From Epiperipatus broadwayi (Eukaryota; Onychophora; Udeonychophora; Euonychophora; Peripatidae), in NCBI GenBank assembly GCA_028023455.1, contig JAQFVV010012396.1:5866085-5930084 (forward strand): DNA of 64,000 nucleotides. The letters are read 5' to 3'. Below, one piece after another: positions 22,025 to 35,096 of this stretch; position 1 is the stretch's first letter, and each line of letters starts with the position of its first letter. Both the position numbers and the translations under genes were made by a program. The notes under the pieces are model-generated. The model did no database searches. It saw only the letters and a list, made by a program, of their open reading frames with translations, and was not told the origin of the DNA.

Positions 22025-25000
22025 GAGAATATACATGTTGGTGTTAAATGATATCCTAAAATGCAGATGTTATTAGTTTAGATGAAGTATATAATAAGAT
22101 AATAACAAAGCAATTGATTATCAATGTTAGAGAATCTCATTATCTCTTTTAAAAAAAATTAACTAATGTTCAAAATTCATTACAAAGTGGACAGCAGTTG
22201 TTATATTTGGAATGTTGTAACTATTTTGGACAATGTCCATACTTTAGATACCTTCCTTATTTGGTATTTCCCATTAGTTTGCAAGCAACAGTTACATATT
22301 TTTAATCAACTACAAAACTATTCACACTCTATTTGAAATAGTTTGTCACATAAAAAATGTATATCCCATTCTTAAAAAATACTTCCTGCAATTACTTTCT
22401 TTGGCTATTCTGCATTACTTGTTTGTATAAGTAAGGTGGCATAAACCACATCTTGAGAAACAACATAAACTAGATTATTCATCTTAATCAACCTATTATT
22501 TACAAAAAAAACAGCAAATAACAGTTAATACATGAATCTTCATTACCTATTATAATCAATGTAATCACAAATGTGATGTTTATTGGCTTAAAATATCCTG
22601 CTGATAAGTTGAATTAAGATTTCTAGTTATTATAAAGACTTATCATCTACTTGTTACTCAATAGCACTTCATTATTATGATATATATACACACACACACA
22701 TTAAGCAGAATTATAAATATCTGTATTAATAATTTTATTAAATTTAATTATATAAAGACATATGTTTCTGTTCAAACAGATGAGTAACTAAAAAAAGACT
22801 ATAGCAAATTTTAAAAAAAAAGAATAACGTGATATTAGTAATTTGCTATTGTTTGGGAAATTTTTAAATAATCCACTTTAGACTTTTAATATTTAGAGCA
22901 ATATCATGAATTTTAATTAACTCTTTACATCATTAAGAAGTCACATTACAATGAGGGTATGCAAATAACTAGCTGAAAAAAGTACGGTTGAATTATTTTT
23001 GGGCCGATTTTCAACCAAGAAAAAATTTTTAGATTGATTGATTGTAGCCAATACATTCAACCTCCCACTTGAATACTCAAGCATCACAAGATATCTTGAA
23101 AAACTAGTCAGACATATAATCAGAAAAATAATAAAGTTTGAAAGTAGTGTATTTAATGCTTTACTGATAAGAAATTTTATTTTTTTTTTTCTAGTTAATA
23201 CATACTAAGATTTTTATCTTTCTTATTGCATTGCTAAATTCACATAATATTAATATTATTTACATTCTTTATTATTTTGCAATGCTTTTTATAAATCCAA
23301 CCGTCAGTAGTTGGTTGTAATTATATGAAGCATTGTAAAAGTAATAAAGAACGTAAGTGATATTAATATCATACTGAGATTCTGAATTGGCTTATTCTGT
23401 ATATAGCATTGCTGTTGAATATTCAGATTCCCTGGCCACTTCACACTTTATCTGGGAATGATGATAATGATGATTTCTATTTTGCAATACATTTATAAAA
23501 AAATTTGTTTATTTTATCTGTAAATGTTAATAAGATAAAGTGCTGTTTATAATATTCAAAGTAAAGTTAAAAAGATACAAAATGTTATATTAAAAATAAT
23601 ACCTATATATGAGCCACAATATGTAAAAAAAACAAATGTATCGAATAACTAAGTTTCATGACTTAATGTTCTCTAACTATTATAAAGTCTTCTTGAATTT
23701 ATAGCATACAAGACTGTATTAATCTGCACCTCAATATTGTACTGATCAAAATTGTATATTAACTCAACACGATTCACAGCCTGGATAAAAGTACCTCGAA
23801 TCCAACCATATGTGAGATCAAAGATGAAGAATACTTATAGATTCTGCCCTGTTTACCCACTCTCTAAATCTTCCAACTAATTAACAACATTTTCGAGGCA
23901 AGCAATTAATCTTTTCCACTCCGGCCCACTAGCATCAATGATGTAGCATGAGCCTCAACTAATTCTAATGTATATCTCTAATATTGATTCTAATTAGACC
24001 TATTCATTAACTTTAAATATAGGAACAGTATTGAGTCATCAGATAATAACACAATAATTTAAATAGAAATGATAATTTTAGAATAAAATGAATGGAAACA
24101 AACTCTTCTAATGTCTGTTTTATTTCATTAATTTGTTAACATAAATTTTGATCCTGTCATTTATTATGCCTCAAATTAGAGAGCGGTATAGTTCATATGC
24201 CAATTTAACAAATGAAACGATTAGTTTTACGGTAGATGCCCACTCAAGTATGTGATATAAGAAATAAATATTTTAAACAGCTCTATTTTTAATGTAACTT
24301 TAGTATAAAAAAAATTTATATTAAGAGAGAAATAATTGGATCTTATTTTTAGGAGTTGACCTCAAAGAGAATGACACGTTTAAATGTAAATGGATCACAA
24401 TATTCGCAACTAAATATTTCACTGACTGTACAACATAAATAATATAATCAGATTGTAGTCAATCCACCATGATTTGCTCAGAACAAAAGAAATTAATTAG
24501 ATCCAGCATTTGACATTACATAACCAGCATAGACTCAATTCTCCTGCCCCGTTCCAGTAACACCAAGAAATAAAGAACGAATGGTCTGCGCCATTAGCAA
24601 ACCTCAAGATATTTTAGGTGAAAGGATGGGAATCACCAAGGCTAGTTAAGCTCAGCTTGTCCCGGTTCCTCCCATTTTTGTCTTTCATATCCTGATAAAA
24701 AAAATTTATAGCCAATAAAACTATCACATGGTCTAATTGTGATTTAACAGTCACAAAAAACAAAAAAACAAGTGATCAAGCAAAATGCTGGCAAGGCAGA
24801 ATAAAAGTACTGGAAAAATACATTTTTGAATTTAAATATAAAATTGTACTAAAGATTACACAAATGTTATATGGATTGACCAAGATTGGACCAAAAAGAA
24901 TAAAATAAGCATTAATATTATTACGAATATCATTTTCTGGGCAACATGTCTTTCCCCTCAAAACAAAATCCCACCAATATTTTTAATTAAACATTTTATA

Positions 25001-25631
25001 TTCTCTTTTACTATTTAGCAAAAATAAGCTTTCTAAACCCCCTCCCTTTCATTCTTATTGCATGAAATAATGTAATTAAATAAAATCTCATACCTAACCT
25101 AGCATCTCCCCCAAAACTAAACCATATATGCATAAATATTTCAAAATACATAATAATATAAAATTATTTCATATCAACAAAAAGAGTTGCTCCAAGTATT
25201 AATCATTTAAAGTTAAAGAGTTATTTGTTTACTTACCGATAAACATTGGTCGGGAAATCAAAAGCAAAAATATTTAATTATACAACTTTGTCAAGATGGA
25301 ACAAATTGCCATATAGTGGTATCATTTAAATAAGACATTTATCAATCTTAAACAAATATATTCATAAGCAACTAATAATCTTTCTGAACCGCTTTGAGAT
25401 AAGAGTTTAGCATTAAGAGTCATAATTTTAAGACAGACAGAATGAGAGCAGAGACATTAAATTTAAAGTTATAGCAAGTAAAAGTTACAGAATTTTAGTT
25501 AAGAAAACATTTACATTTAATGAAGAGGAATTTCATATAAGAAGACATTAAAGGTAGTGAAATTACATTATCAGGTCAACTGGAGCTTTAAGAATAAATC
25601 ATATGGTTAGAAATAAATTGGAAACATATTA
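22025..25631. other. AT-rich DNA, one more complex patch
   Basis: A TA/CA dinucleotide run lies at about 22680-22700. The interval 24480-24700 is richer in GC and could be part of the same unit as the minus-strand TATA module just to its right, but it has no open frame I recognise. Nothing else is supported. Confidence 0.4.
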
Positions 25632-25942
25632 CCTAATTTATTCCGAGTCTTTTGGAAATTTGGATCCCACAATGAAATACGAATTTTGGCACAGGCATAG
25701 CTAGCTATGAATTTAATTTGAGAGTTCACAGTTCAGCAGTCCAACAGTTACACATTTTGACGAGGTTTCTCTGTCTTATAGTATTTTAGCGATCATACTT
25801 GGAACAGTGGGAGACAAGCAGGCTAAAGGCTGTCTATTCCACTACCATGCTTCTAAACATCTCTATAGTTATTTAAAAATTTGACTGATGTGGATTTTCC
25901 ATGACCGGCTGACCTCTATTGTTCTCATGGGCTATTTATATC
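25632..25942 (-). promoter_or_regulatory. TATA module with splice-donor-like end (P3)
   Basis: On the minus strand GATATAAATAG (about 25932-25942) is followed by about 280 bases of relatively GC-rich sequence without a long frame, ending in AATTAG/GTAATATG, a donor-like site at 25632-25631. The donor context matches that of the module near 60796. This could be the promoter and non-coding first exon of a gene, or part of an LTR; the sequence alone does not decide. Confidence 0.35.
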
Positions 25943-26486
25943 CTTTTCTGACTACTTTTGGGAAATTCCCTTTTTCATTTGCCCAAGGCTAGGTGGATAT
26001 GTTAAAATTATGGCAACCGCAATTATCGACCTAAAATATTTGATATTGTATTCCTAAGATCCACTCTCCCGATAAACCCAATGATTCTATTGTTTCAAAT
26101 ATATGTTTAATTTAATGTAGATTTGAAGAATTTATGTTTCAAATATCTTTTCCATTTTAATTTTACTTTAATTAGAAAATTCCATTACCATTTTGTTAAT
26201 GAATTTTCTTTTGTTTTACACTATGGAATGTTAGCAGGGTTTATCATGAAAGTAAATCCCCAGAATAAAATACTTTGACTTGAAAAAAAAAATAGCATAT
26301 TAAAAATTTATTGATTGATTTTTATAAAAGTTTCTGTCTGTAATTATATATATATATGTATTTGCACATATATATATATTGAACCGGATTGATATCCGAT
26401 TCAATGGAGTTATTACAAAAAAAAAAAAAATTTTTTTTAAACTTTAAACTTTTAATTTTCATTAAATGTTTAGTGTTTAAATTTTT
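25943..26486. other. Non-coding DNA upstream of the P3 TATA box
   Basis: No feature beyond possible promoter-proximal sequence for the minus-strand TATA module; a TA run lies at about 26346-26380. Confidence 0.35.
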
Positions 26487-29400
26487 GGTGCTTTTCTCAC
26501 ATACTGGATGAGCCACCAGGTGATGCTGCAGAACCACCAAGAAGCCTGCAATTGATAAAATTTTTTAAAATATTCGCTAAAAATCGCTTAATTTTACAAA
26601 TGGTAGACCCCCCCCCACCACATGAGAAATCTGTCAAAATCGCTGAAATTGAAATTTATAATTGGAAAAAAAAACTAATAAAAGCCTATGAAATGAAACA
26701 AAAACATACTAAATGTCAAAGCGATTTAAAAATGAATCACTCTTCAGTTATCTAACTAACAGATAATAATTCAAATTTTGTATTATCTGTAATAGCATCA
26801 TTAGAGTTTAAATTCAGTTAATATGTTACTGTATTACTAGTTTATATCAAAAGTTATTGCAAATACTCAGTTTAAATCACACATATATAAAATCAACAAA
26901 ACAGAAATAAAATAATCAGAATAGAAAATTGAAATTTAAAACAAAAGTTGATTATAACATCTGAGGCGAATAATTTTAGAAACCCCCCTCCCCTCCCACA
27001 CAAAGGGTTCAATGAAAAATAAGTAAAGTGCAAATTATGAATGCTATTTTTAAAATCCTATGAAATAAATGAGAAAAAAAACTATAATAAAAGCCTACGA
27101 CATTAAACAAAAACATACTAAATCTCAAAGCGACTTAAAAAATAAAAGTATTTATAAAATGCAAAAATAACAGCATGAAAAATAGCGGGAAATGTCTTAA
27201 AAAAGAATCAGTCTCAGTTATCTAACTAACAGATATAATAATAATTCAAACCTTAATAACAGACTAATACATATTAAGTAATCAATGTTCCTATTAATCT
27301 ATAATAGCGTCATTAGAGTTTAAATTCAATTAATATGTTACTCTATTACTAGTTTATATCAAAATTATAAACAAAATAGAAATAAAATAATCAGAATAGA
27401 AAATAGAATTTGAAAGTAATTAAAATAGATTACCAATTTCCCTGGAGAGTGAGTTCATCTTTCAGCAGGTCGTTGAATTTTTTCATCCTTGCAAAATGAA
27501 ACTTGGTCATTCTAGATCTCTCCATTAGTGACAAAATATGGATATATGTATTATATTGTTCCCGTGTATTGATCACGGGTTTTTTCACAAAGTTTATTTT
27601 TAAAATAACTTACGCACAATTTTGAAATGTAGATAGAAACTGAAAAAATAGCGTAAACATCTTTGGTACTATGTGTAGTATAAAGAAATTTCCAGAACTC
27701 GGGTCACGTGACTGATTGATTTTGCAACAAGGTCTTAGTTTTTTTTGTTTATATCAAGGTCTTAATTTAACTTGAATTTGTTTTTTTTTATTTATTTATT
27801 ATAAATAAACACATAACCTAAAGAAATCATTAGTCTTTTGCCTTCATTTGTTTGCATGTCAGTTTTTTAATAAATGTCTGTTTATTAGTTGTTTTAATTC
27901 TAATTTGTTGTGCGCGTGTGTCCATAAAAAGCTGTATAAACTTTAAAACTTATGGAATGGAATGTGTACAGCAGTTTTCATTCGAACTTTTTGAAATGCC
28001 GCATTTTAAACAATAAATAAAAAGTATTACATGTTAGGGTTAAGTTTTGTCTTCATTAAAGCACAAACTAAATAGAACAGTAATGTTTTCGTTTTACTTC
28101 CTTTCATCCCAAAGCCAATTAAAAAGTACTAACGGAGGAAGTCCCTCCCAAGAAACCCCAGAAAGCTTGATGGATCAATATTTTGAGAAAATGCATATAT
28201 ATAAATTATTTGATTTATAATCATATATTATAACACTGCAAATGTACAATCACTTTTTCTTTTAAAATATATATGTTCTCCAGTAATATCAACAAATTAA
28301 AAATCCTTCTCCTTTTCAAAAATTTTATTTTTTTATATACATATTTATATAATACAAAACTCCCAAAATAACTGTAAGAAGATAAAAACAGTTGAAACGT
28401 TGGAGTTTTGTATTATATATATTGTTACATTTACCATTTTCAAACTCCCTCCACTCACAACTTATAAATATGTGTTCAGTATTGATACAAGAAAATAAAG
28501 TTTTTGAAAAGAAAAAGAAGGATTTTTTTAATTTGTTGATATTATTGATTTATAATTTAAAACAAGAAAAAGTATTATTTTCCATTTTTTAAAAAAATAC
28601 TTTCACTTTCTAAAAACGTAGAGATTAATTTTCCCGTAACAAAACTTGCAAAATCAATCAGTCACGTGACCCGAATTCTGGAAAAAAACCGCGATCAATA
28701 CACGGGAACAATATAATATATATACATATCCATATTTTGTCACTAATGGAGAGATCTAGAATGCCCAAGTTTCATTTTGCAAGGATGAAAAAATTCAACG
28801 ACCTGCTGAAAGATGAACTCACTCTCCAGGGGAATTAGTAATCTATTTTAATTACTTTCAAATTCTATATTCTATTCTGATTATTTTATTTCTATTTTGT
28901 TTATAATTTTGATATAAACTAGTAATAGAGTAACATATTAACTGAATTTAAACTCTAATGATGCTATTATAGATTAATAGGAACATTGATTACTTAATAT
29001 GTATTAGTCTGTTATTAAGGTTTGAATTATTATTATATCTGTTAGTTAGATAACTGAGACTGATTCTTTTTTAAGACATTTCCTGCCATTTTTCATGCTG
29101 TTATTTTTGCATTTTATAAATACTTTTATTTTTTAAATCGCTTTGAGATTTAGTATGTTTTTGTTTAAGGTCGTAGGCTTTTATTATAGTTTTTTTCCTC
29201 ATTTATTTCATAGGATTTTTAAAATAGCATTCATAATTTGCACTTTACTTATTTTTCATTGAATCCTTCGTGCGGGAGAGGAGGGGGTTTCTAAACATTA
29301 TTTGCCTCAGATGTTATAATCAACTTTTGTTTTAAATTTCAATTTTCTATTCTGATTATTTTATTTCTGTTTTGTTGATTTTATATATGTGAGATTTAAA

Positions 29401-29924
29401 CCGATATTTGCAATAATTTTTGATATATACTAGTAATACAGTAACATATTAACTGAATTTAAACTCTAATGACGCTATTACAGGTTAATAGGAACATTGA
29501 TTACTTAATATGTATTAGTCTGTTATTAAGGTTTGAATTATTATCTGTTAGTTAGATAACTGAAGAGTGATTCTTTTTTAAATCGCTTTGACATTTAGTG
29601 TGTTTTTGTTTAATTTCGTAGGCTTTTATTATAGTTTTTTTCCAATTATACATTTCAATTTCAGCAATTTTGACTGATTTGTCTTGTGCGGTTGGGCGGG
29701 AGTCTACCATTTCTAAAATTAAGTGATTTTTAGCAATTTTTTTTTTTTTTACATTTTAATTTCAGCAATTTTGACTGATTCTCATGCACCAGGGGGGGGG
29801 GGTTTACCATTTCTAAAATTAAGCATTTTTTAGCGAAGATTTTTAAAAAAAATTATCAATTGCAGGCTTCTTGGTGGTTCTGCAGCGTCACCTGGTGGTT
29901 CGTCCAGTACGTGAGAAAAGCACC
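26487..29924. mobile_element. Large 3.4 kb palindromic element
   Basis: The two ends are reverse complements starting GGTGCTTTTCTCAC (26487) and ending GTGAGAAAAGCACC (29924). The arms extend to about 27735 and from about 28640, so each is over 1.2 kb, around a non-repeated centre. Each arm holds an internal duplication: blocks such as CAAAAACATACTAAAT and TATTACTAGTTTATATCAAAA occur twice per arm about 0.4-0.5 kb apart. A 30-codon frame at 28746-28838 (start MERSRMPKFHF) survives nearly unchanged in the other arm. I cannot assign it to a transposon superfamily, and no clear target duplication is visible. Confidence 0.7.
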
Positions 29925-30211
29925 TTTTAAGGTTTAAAGATTTATTTTAAAATAGTTTTCTGATACCGCTTGTTTTTACTTTTTTATAATCAATTTGATT
30001 AAAAACAAGCTGGCTAGCTAATTACATTGTTGCTTTTATTTTAATCATTTTAAGTTCATTCTAAAAGCGGAGGTTTAATTTTATGTTGTTGTTTTTGTTC
30101 AAAATAATCCCTGGGTAGAATTCTTAGATTAGATTGAGCTAGAGATTATTTGCCCTGCCTTAGGTGTAGAATTGGACAACAGGAAAGGTTTTCACAAGAA
30201 AGGTAGCCAGG

Positions 30212-30618
30212 TATAAAAGACCCCGCAAAATATGGCACAATAGTTTTTTGCTTTTATTCTTGACCAACAAGCTGTTTCAAAGTGAGAGATTCAGTATTCC
30301 GTATACACTTCGATTATTGCCTGCTAAGAGTTATACCATTTTGGGTAGCAGTTCGGACATTTAATTCCTGTTAAAAACTTGCAATTATTAACAGACTTCA
30401 TTGCTGTATAAAAATCTACTGCTCTGGGTTTTGCCATCATCAGAATGTCTTGCTAACTTAATTCAAAGATGGACCCACGCCTGCCAACTCTCCTTCAATC
30501 CTGCCATGAACACCTAAAATAAACAAGACCCACTGCCTCTACCGTGCCACTGTCAAAGGACCTGAAAATGGACTAAAATAAACGTGCGCACTCTATGTGA
30601 ACTGTGCTTTACCGTAAG
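30212..30618 (+). promoter_or_regulatory. TATA module with splice-donor-like end (P1)
   Basis: A textbook TATAAAAG (30212-30219) is followed about 400 bases later by GTAAG/GTAAAA, a donor-like site at 30619. The interval is richer in C and G than its surroundings and has no long frame. It may be a promoter plus non-coding first exon, or the U3/R part of an LTR whose end might be the TCCGGTACA near 31891-31899. Both readings are inference. Confidence 0.38.
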
Positions 30619-30620
30619 GT

Positions 30621-32463
30621 AAAATTTTTTTATTCTTCCCAGGGTAAATTTATTTTAATTAAATCTCCACTCAATCTAATTATAAATCTGTATTCACAAG
30701 CAATATTTAGCTTCATATTTAATATTTGTTATTTTCTTGTATTTTGTAGTGTCTTGAAATCTTAGTTTTAAGAGTCCAAATTTGCTTTCAATTTTTGTTT
30801 ATTGGAGAGTGACGAGTGAGTTTTTTTTTTATGCATAACTTTTATAAATGCTTTAGCAGTCGTGTATATTTTAAATGCTTACCTATAATTATTTTAGTAG
30901 CCAATAATTAATTTTAAATACTGTGTTTGTGCTTTTGCAAACCACCAAAAATCTTTTAGCTGGTGACTTTAGTGTCCTAGTTTTCCGCAGGTGGGGATTT
31001 CATTTCTTCCATTCTTATATCTCTGAAAGCGGAAACTAGAATTGTTTTTCTTTGTAATTTTATAAGTCACCAGCAGGAAGATATTTATCCCTTTGTAAAT
31101 TACAGGTGAGAGAGACTTTCGTTCTGCTAAAGTATTTAAAGCTTTAATATTTTCATGCTCGTGTGCACTCTCCGGTAATTTAGTTTGTATGGTTTTAAAT
31201 TTATCAGAGCATGTACTAACTGGTTTTCTAATGTTTTACTTGTCTCCTATCGAGACCTTTAATCATTATTCTTAGATTAGTTTCGCCAATCATTTGGTTG
31301 GGGACTAGCCAGTTTTGTTTGTTTTCCATTTTAAATATTTTTCGGTTGTTCTTGAGGTAAATCATCTTTATTTTAAACATATTTGGTGCAGCTTCTACCA
31401 GCATATGACATTCGTGGTCCCGACACATTTTTCGGGCCTCAAAAAGCTCGCCGGCACTGGTTTCATTGATTTATTTCAAGAATGTATTGTTTAAGTATCT
31501 GAATGGGAAAACCAATGTTTGGGTGAATCCTCTGCTGGATGAAATTTGCTTCCTCCCTTTTTAATTCGTTATTAGAAGATCAGTAGGTCGGCCAGAGCAT
31601 TGCGTTTAGTCTTTCTGGTACACGCCTGAGCTAATCCTATTTGTTAACTTAGAAACTTTTCTTATAAGTCTTCTCTTAATAAAATTTTAAAATTTGTTTA
31701 AACTTAATTTGGCTGACGTTTGTCTTAGTGCTTTTGTTGCTCAATTGTCTAAACAATTTTAAGATCTCTTGTTTCTCCCTGAGTTTAGTCGGCGCAAACC
31801 ATCATCATTATCCATTCTGATCACAGTAAATAAATTTTCCAGATATGTAGTGATCTGGTGGCGCCCTCTGCGATCAGAATAGATTGAGTGTCCGGTACAA
31901 TATATATCTGGGCCCCTCCAATATTTATAATAAAAACATTTTAAATAAAAAATTGATATTTTATTTAATTTTTAGCTGGTCTAAAAATTAAATGTATATA
32001 AAATGGCAGATGGAAAGTTTTATAAACATTGTAACACGCATGGATCTGGTTTGATCCTAGTCTAACAATCTAGAAAGACATGAAGCATGGATCTGGCCTA
32101 CAGATCCATTGCTTCAATATATATACGTACTTATACAATATGTATATATATATTCATGGTCAGCTCAGCATTTGTTATTTTGCAATAATAAAATTTTAAA
32201 AAATTATAATACAGACATTACTTTGGAAAGATTGAAAAACCATTTGGTCTTTTATATTCACATGAAAAAAGTTTCATTTAAGCAAGTACGAAAATATGTC
32301 ATCTTTAATTGGATGCTAAACTAATATTATCAATAACATCCATAGGTCGCAAATAATAAAATGGTTTTCAGATATGACTTTTAACTATTATGAAAGCTTT
32401 ATAGATGTACTTAATAATCTCCACTATACCACGCATTCTTGAAGCATGTAAAAGTATCATAAA
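30621..32463. other. Non-coding DNA, possibly rest of an LTR-like unit
   Basis: AATAAA signals near 31678 and a moderately complex stretch to 31900 would fit the downstream part of an LTR. A dispersed repeat with a strong hairpin (GAAGCATGGATCTG paired with AGATCCATTGCTTC) lies at about 32074-32120; an inverted relative is at about 37197-37260 and a further one at about 61685-61730. Confidence 0.35.
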
Positions 32464-32522
32464 ATCAAGATGCATTTCAAGCTTAACTAGCACTCATCAG
32501 TTGTTCCAAATCATAATATCTC
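32464..32522 (-). ncRNA. Worn H1-type hammerhead ribozyme
   Basis: On the minus strand an intact CUGAUGA is followed by GUGCU-AGUUA-AGCUU, GAAA, the palindrome UGCA as possible stem III, UC as cleavage site and UUGAU. The 5' side (AACAA) still partly pairs with UUGAU. Flanking sequence (CTTAACTAGCACTCATCAGTT) is recognisably H1. Several pairs are lost, so this is an old, probably inactive copy. Confidence 0.45.
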
Positions 32523-33909
32523 ATATATCCTTATCATATGTTCACTACTTATCAATAGTAAACTGTTACATTTTGATGTTGATTTTATTCCATCCACAAC
32601 TTTGACACAATCTACTCTAGATAAATATATTAATGATTATCACTTTCAACTAATGAACTCTCCAATTTCATCTTGGAACGTGAAAATAGATGATGATCAC
32701 TTCTTCACTGCCAATAAATCATTTCCAAATCTGATGTTTAAAGAATTTTGGCAAGACTTTTGGGAAAAAATTGCATAAATCTTAGAGATGAATTCGAGGC
32801 TTAATCTTTCATTTTGAACTCTTAATAATTAAAAATGTAGTTATAATTGTTTCTTTATATTTAGCAGGATCCAGAGCCTGTAAAATATTATAAAAATATC
32901 ATTAAAAAATATTATTAATTTTTCAGATCAACTCATTGAACAGCTAATTTCATTTCTAAAGTGAAAATTATATCAATTTAACTTTTTGATTATATCACAT
33001 TTTAATAAGAAATGAATAGTAACTCTTTTCTTATTATATCATTTTGAGAAATAGAATAGTGCTCATAATCTTTTATATTTTTAGAAATATATAAATACGT
33101 ACTTATTTCATATAATTATTCAATTATATAATAGATATGTGTACTTTATAATCTTATATATTGATACTTTCTCTCAGAAATGTGTGCACATTTATTTATT
33201 CATGCATGTGGTTAGTATTCATTTATGCAGTGGTGAATTTTATATATAACTAAATAATTGTGTCTCTGTTTAGTGTGTGCTTTCTTTTTTCTCTTTAATC
33301 ACTATCTATTTTGGAAATTTCATGATCATTACTATTTTTTATTCACCAATTCTTTATTGAGACAAATACTTATTTCACTGTTTCTTATTGGTAGTCTTAT
33401 GAATATGGGTTCAATGGTTATTGTATTGAATCCATTTTAATTATATGTATAATAATGTTTAGTTTAAAAATGCATTGGAACAATGGATGTTTCTATAACT
33501 TTTCTTAATCCATTCTATAAATAAAATTTAATAAAGTGCATTCACTGGGACAATAATCCCACATTCAACACCATAGGGGTAATTTATTTTAACTGTAATT
33601 TGTTTTGTGATAGAATATTGTCACTATAATGGACAATAAGCTTAGTTTTCTATTTGCTTCAATATTTTATTAAATATTGCAACTTTTTTTTTCAACTTTT
33701 CTTCCTTTAAAAAACTGTAAACATTATTAGTTCTATATGTTTAATTTTTTGTATTGCCTTCACATACAATAAAAATAATAACTGTTTTTTATTACACTGT
33801 TAATGTTTTTACTGATTCTCTTTACAATTTCAAATGTCTAGCAATCTTACAAAACTTTGACAAATATTTTATTATATAATTGCACAAGTATTTATATTAA
33901 TAGTCTAAA
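32523..33909. other. AT-rich DNA, nothing recognised
   Basis: The first 200 bases may be eroded H1 element. The rest has no supported feature. Confidence 0.4.
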
Positions 33910-34115
33910 CATACATACAGGGCCGGATCCAATAAGTGCGGGGCCCGATTGGATTTTTTTGCGGGACCCTCTATATATTAAAATTAAAAATTTAAATAAA
34001 ATGCAAGTTCAATATTTCGAAAAATAACTTTTCGTTAATTTTGGTGGTGATGCGGGGCCCCTTCAAGTGCGGGGCCCGATTGCTCAATCGCCTTAAATCC
34101 GGCCCTGCATACATA
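33910..34115. mobile_element. Non-autonomous hAT transposon (190 bp) with 8-bp target duplication
   Basis: Terminal inverted repeats begin CAGGGCCGGAT at 33918 and end ATCCGGCCCTG at 34107. The 8-mer CATACATA flanks the element on both sides (33910-33917 and 34108-34115). An 8-bp duplication with CAGGG termini is the signature of the hAT superfamily. The interior holds a second inverted motif (GTGCGGGGCCCGATTG occurs near both ends, in the same direction) and no coding sequence, so it would need a transposase in trans. The GC-rich ends contrast with the AT-rich surroundings. Confidence 0.9.
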
Positions 34116-34979
34116 ATATATATAGAAACTTAATGCTTCCTCAAAAATATGTAAATAGATCAAATATATTATTTAGGTTCAACCTATTATATATTATAAT
34201 GTGGACAATAATCGCTGACATTTTAAGACAGCATAATGTTATGATACTTCAGGCTAGGTTAGACTTTTTGAAGAAATACCTTTATTACAGTATATTTCCA
34301 AATTGTTGTGATATAAAGATTAATAAGTTGGTGCAAGATTATATGATTGAGCAGTTAAAAAAAAATTAATAAAATGGATTATGAAAGATACTAAAAAAAA
34401 GTTGAACTTGATGTTTCATTACTTGATAAATGTAATGCAAGAAATTTAGTTTCCTGAAAATATAAATTTAGCTTGATAACCATGGCAACCTACAGCTTTT
34501 TAAATAATATTGTTTACTGCTAATTCTAAGTTAAAAATCCTCAACCTCTTGTAATCAATCTTAAAAAAATGAAAATATATAAACAAGTAAACAAATAAAT
34601 AAATTTTGGAAATAGTTCAGGATGTTATAAAAGTTTACTTGAATAGGATCAGTATTATTCTCATATATTTTCTGTTACTGCAGTCATCATAACATCCATT
34701 GCACAAAATTAAATGTTTTTATGTGTCATATATTTTTGTAGATTAATTAAAGAAAAAAAAATATTATTAAAAAACATGCTATAAATTATTTATATTTATA
34801 GAATGTATCAGAATTAAAACAGGCAAAACTCACTATACGTATTGTGGTAGTCATGAGAAATGGTCATGTGATGTTAATGTATCAGAATTGTAATATAAAT
34901 TCTTTATTTTGGTTCAAAATAATAAAAAAACATATCGAACTTAGATTTCATTTCAATGTATCCATTTCTCTTCAAACTT
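34116..34979. other. AT-rich DNA, nothing recognised
   Basis: The open frames here lack recognisable motifs. The frame 34844-35155 runs into the F4 and F3 repeats and is taken as chance. Confidence 0.4.
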
Positions 34980-35096
34980 TCATTGTACATAGATTGCAGG
35001 ACAATCGAAACATAGATGTGTATATATGCACAATAAAAGGTTTTGCAAAAAAGAGTAAAGTGGTTTGGATAAATTGGATTTATATAAGATATTATA
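34980..35096. repeat. F4 repeat arm (insertion target of F3)
   Basis: TTGCAGGACAATCGAAACAT, ATGCACAATAAAAGGTTTTGC and ATTTATATAAGATATTATA follow in the same order as the right half of the hairpin at 10088-10378. Its last 20 bases are duplicated after the F3 insertion, at 35462. Confidence 0.6.
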
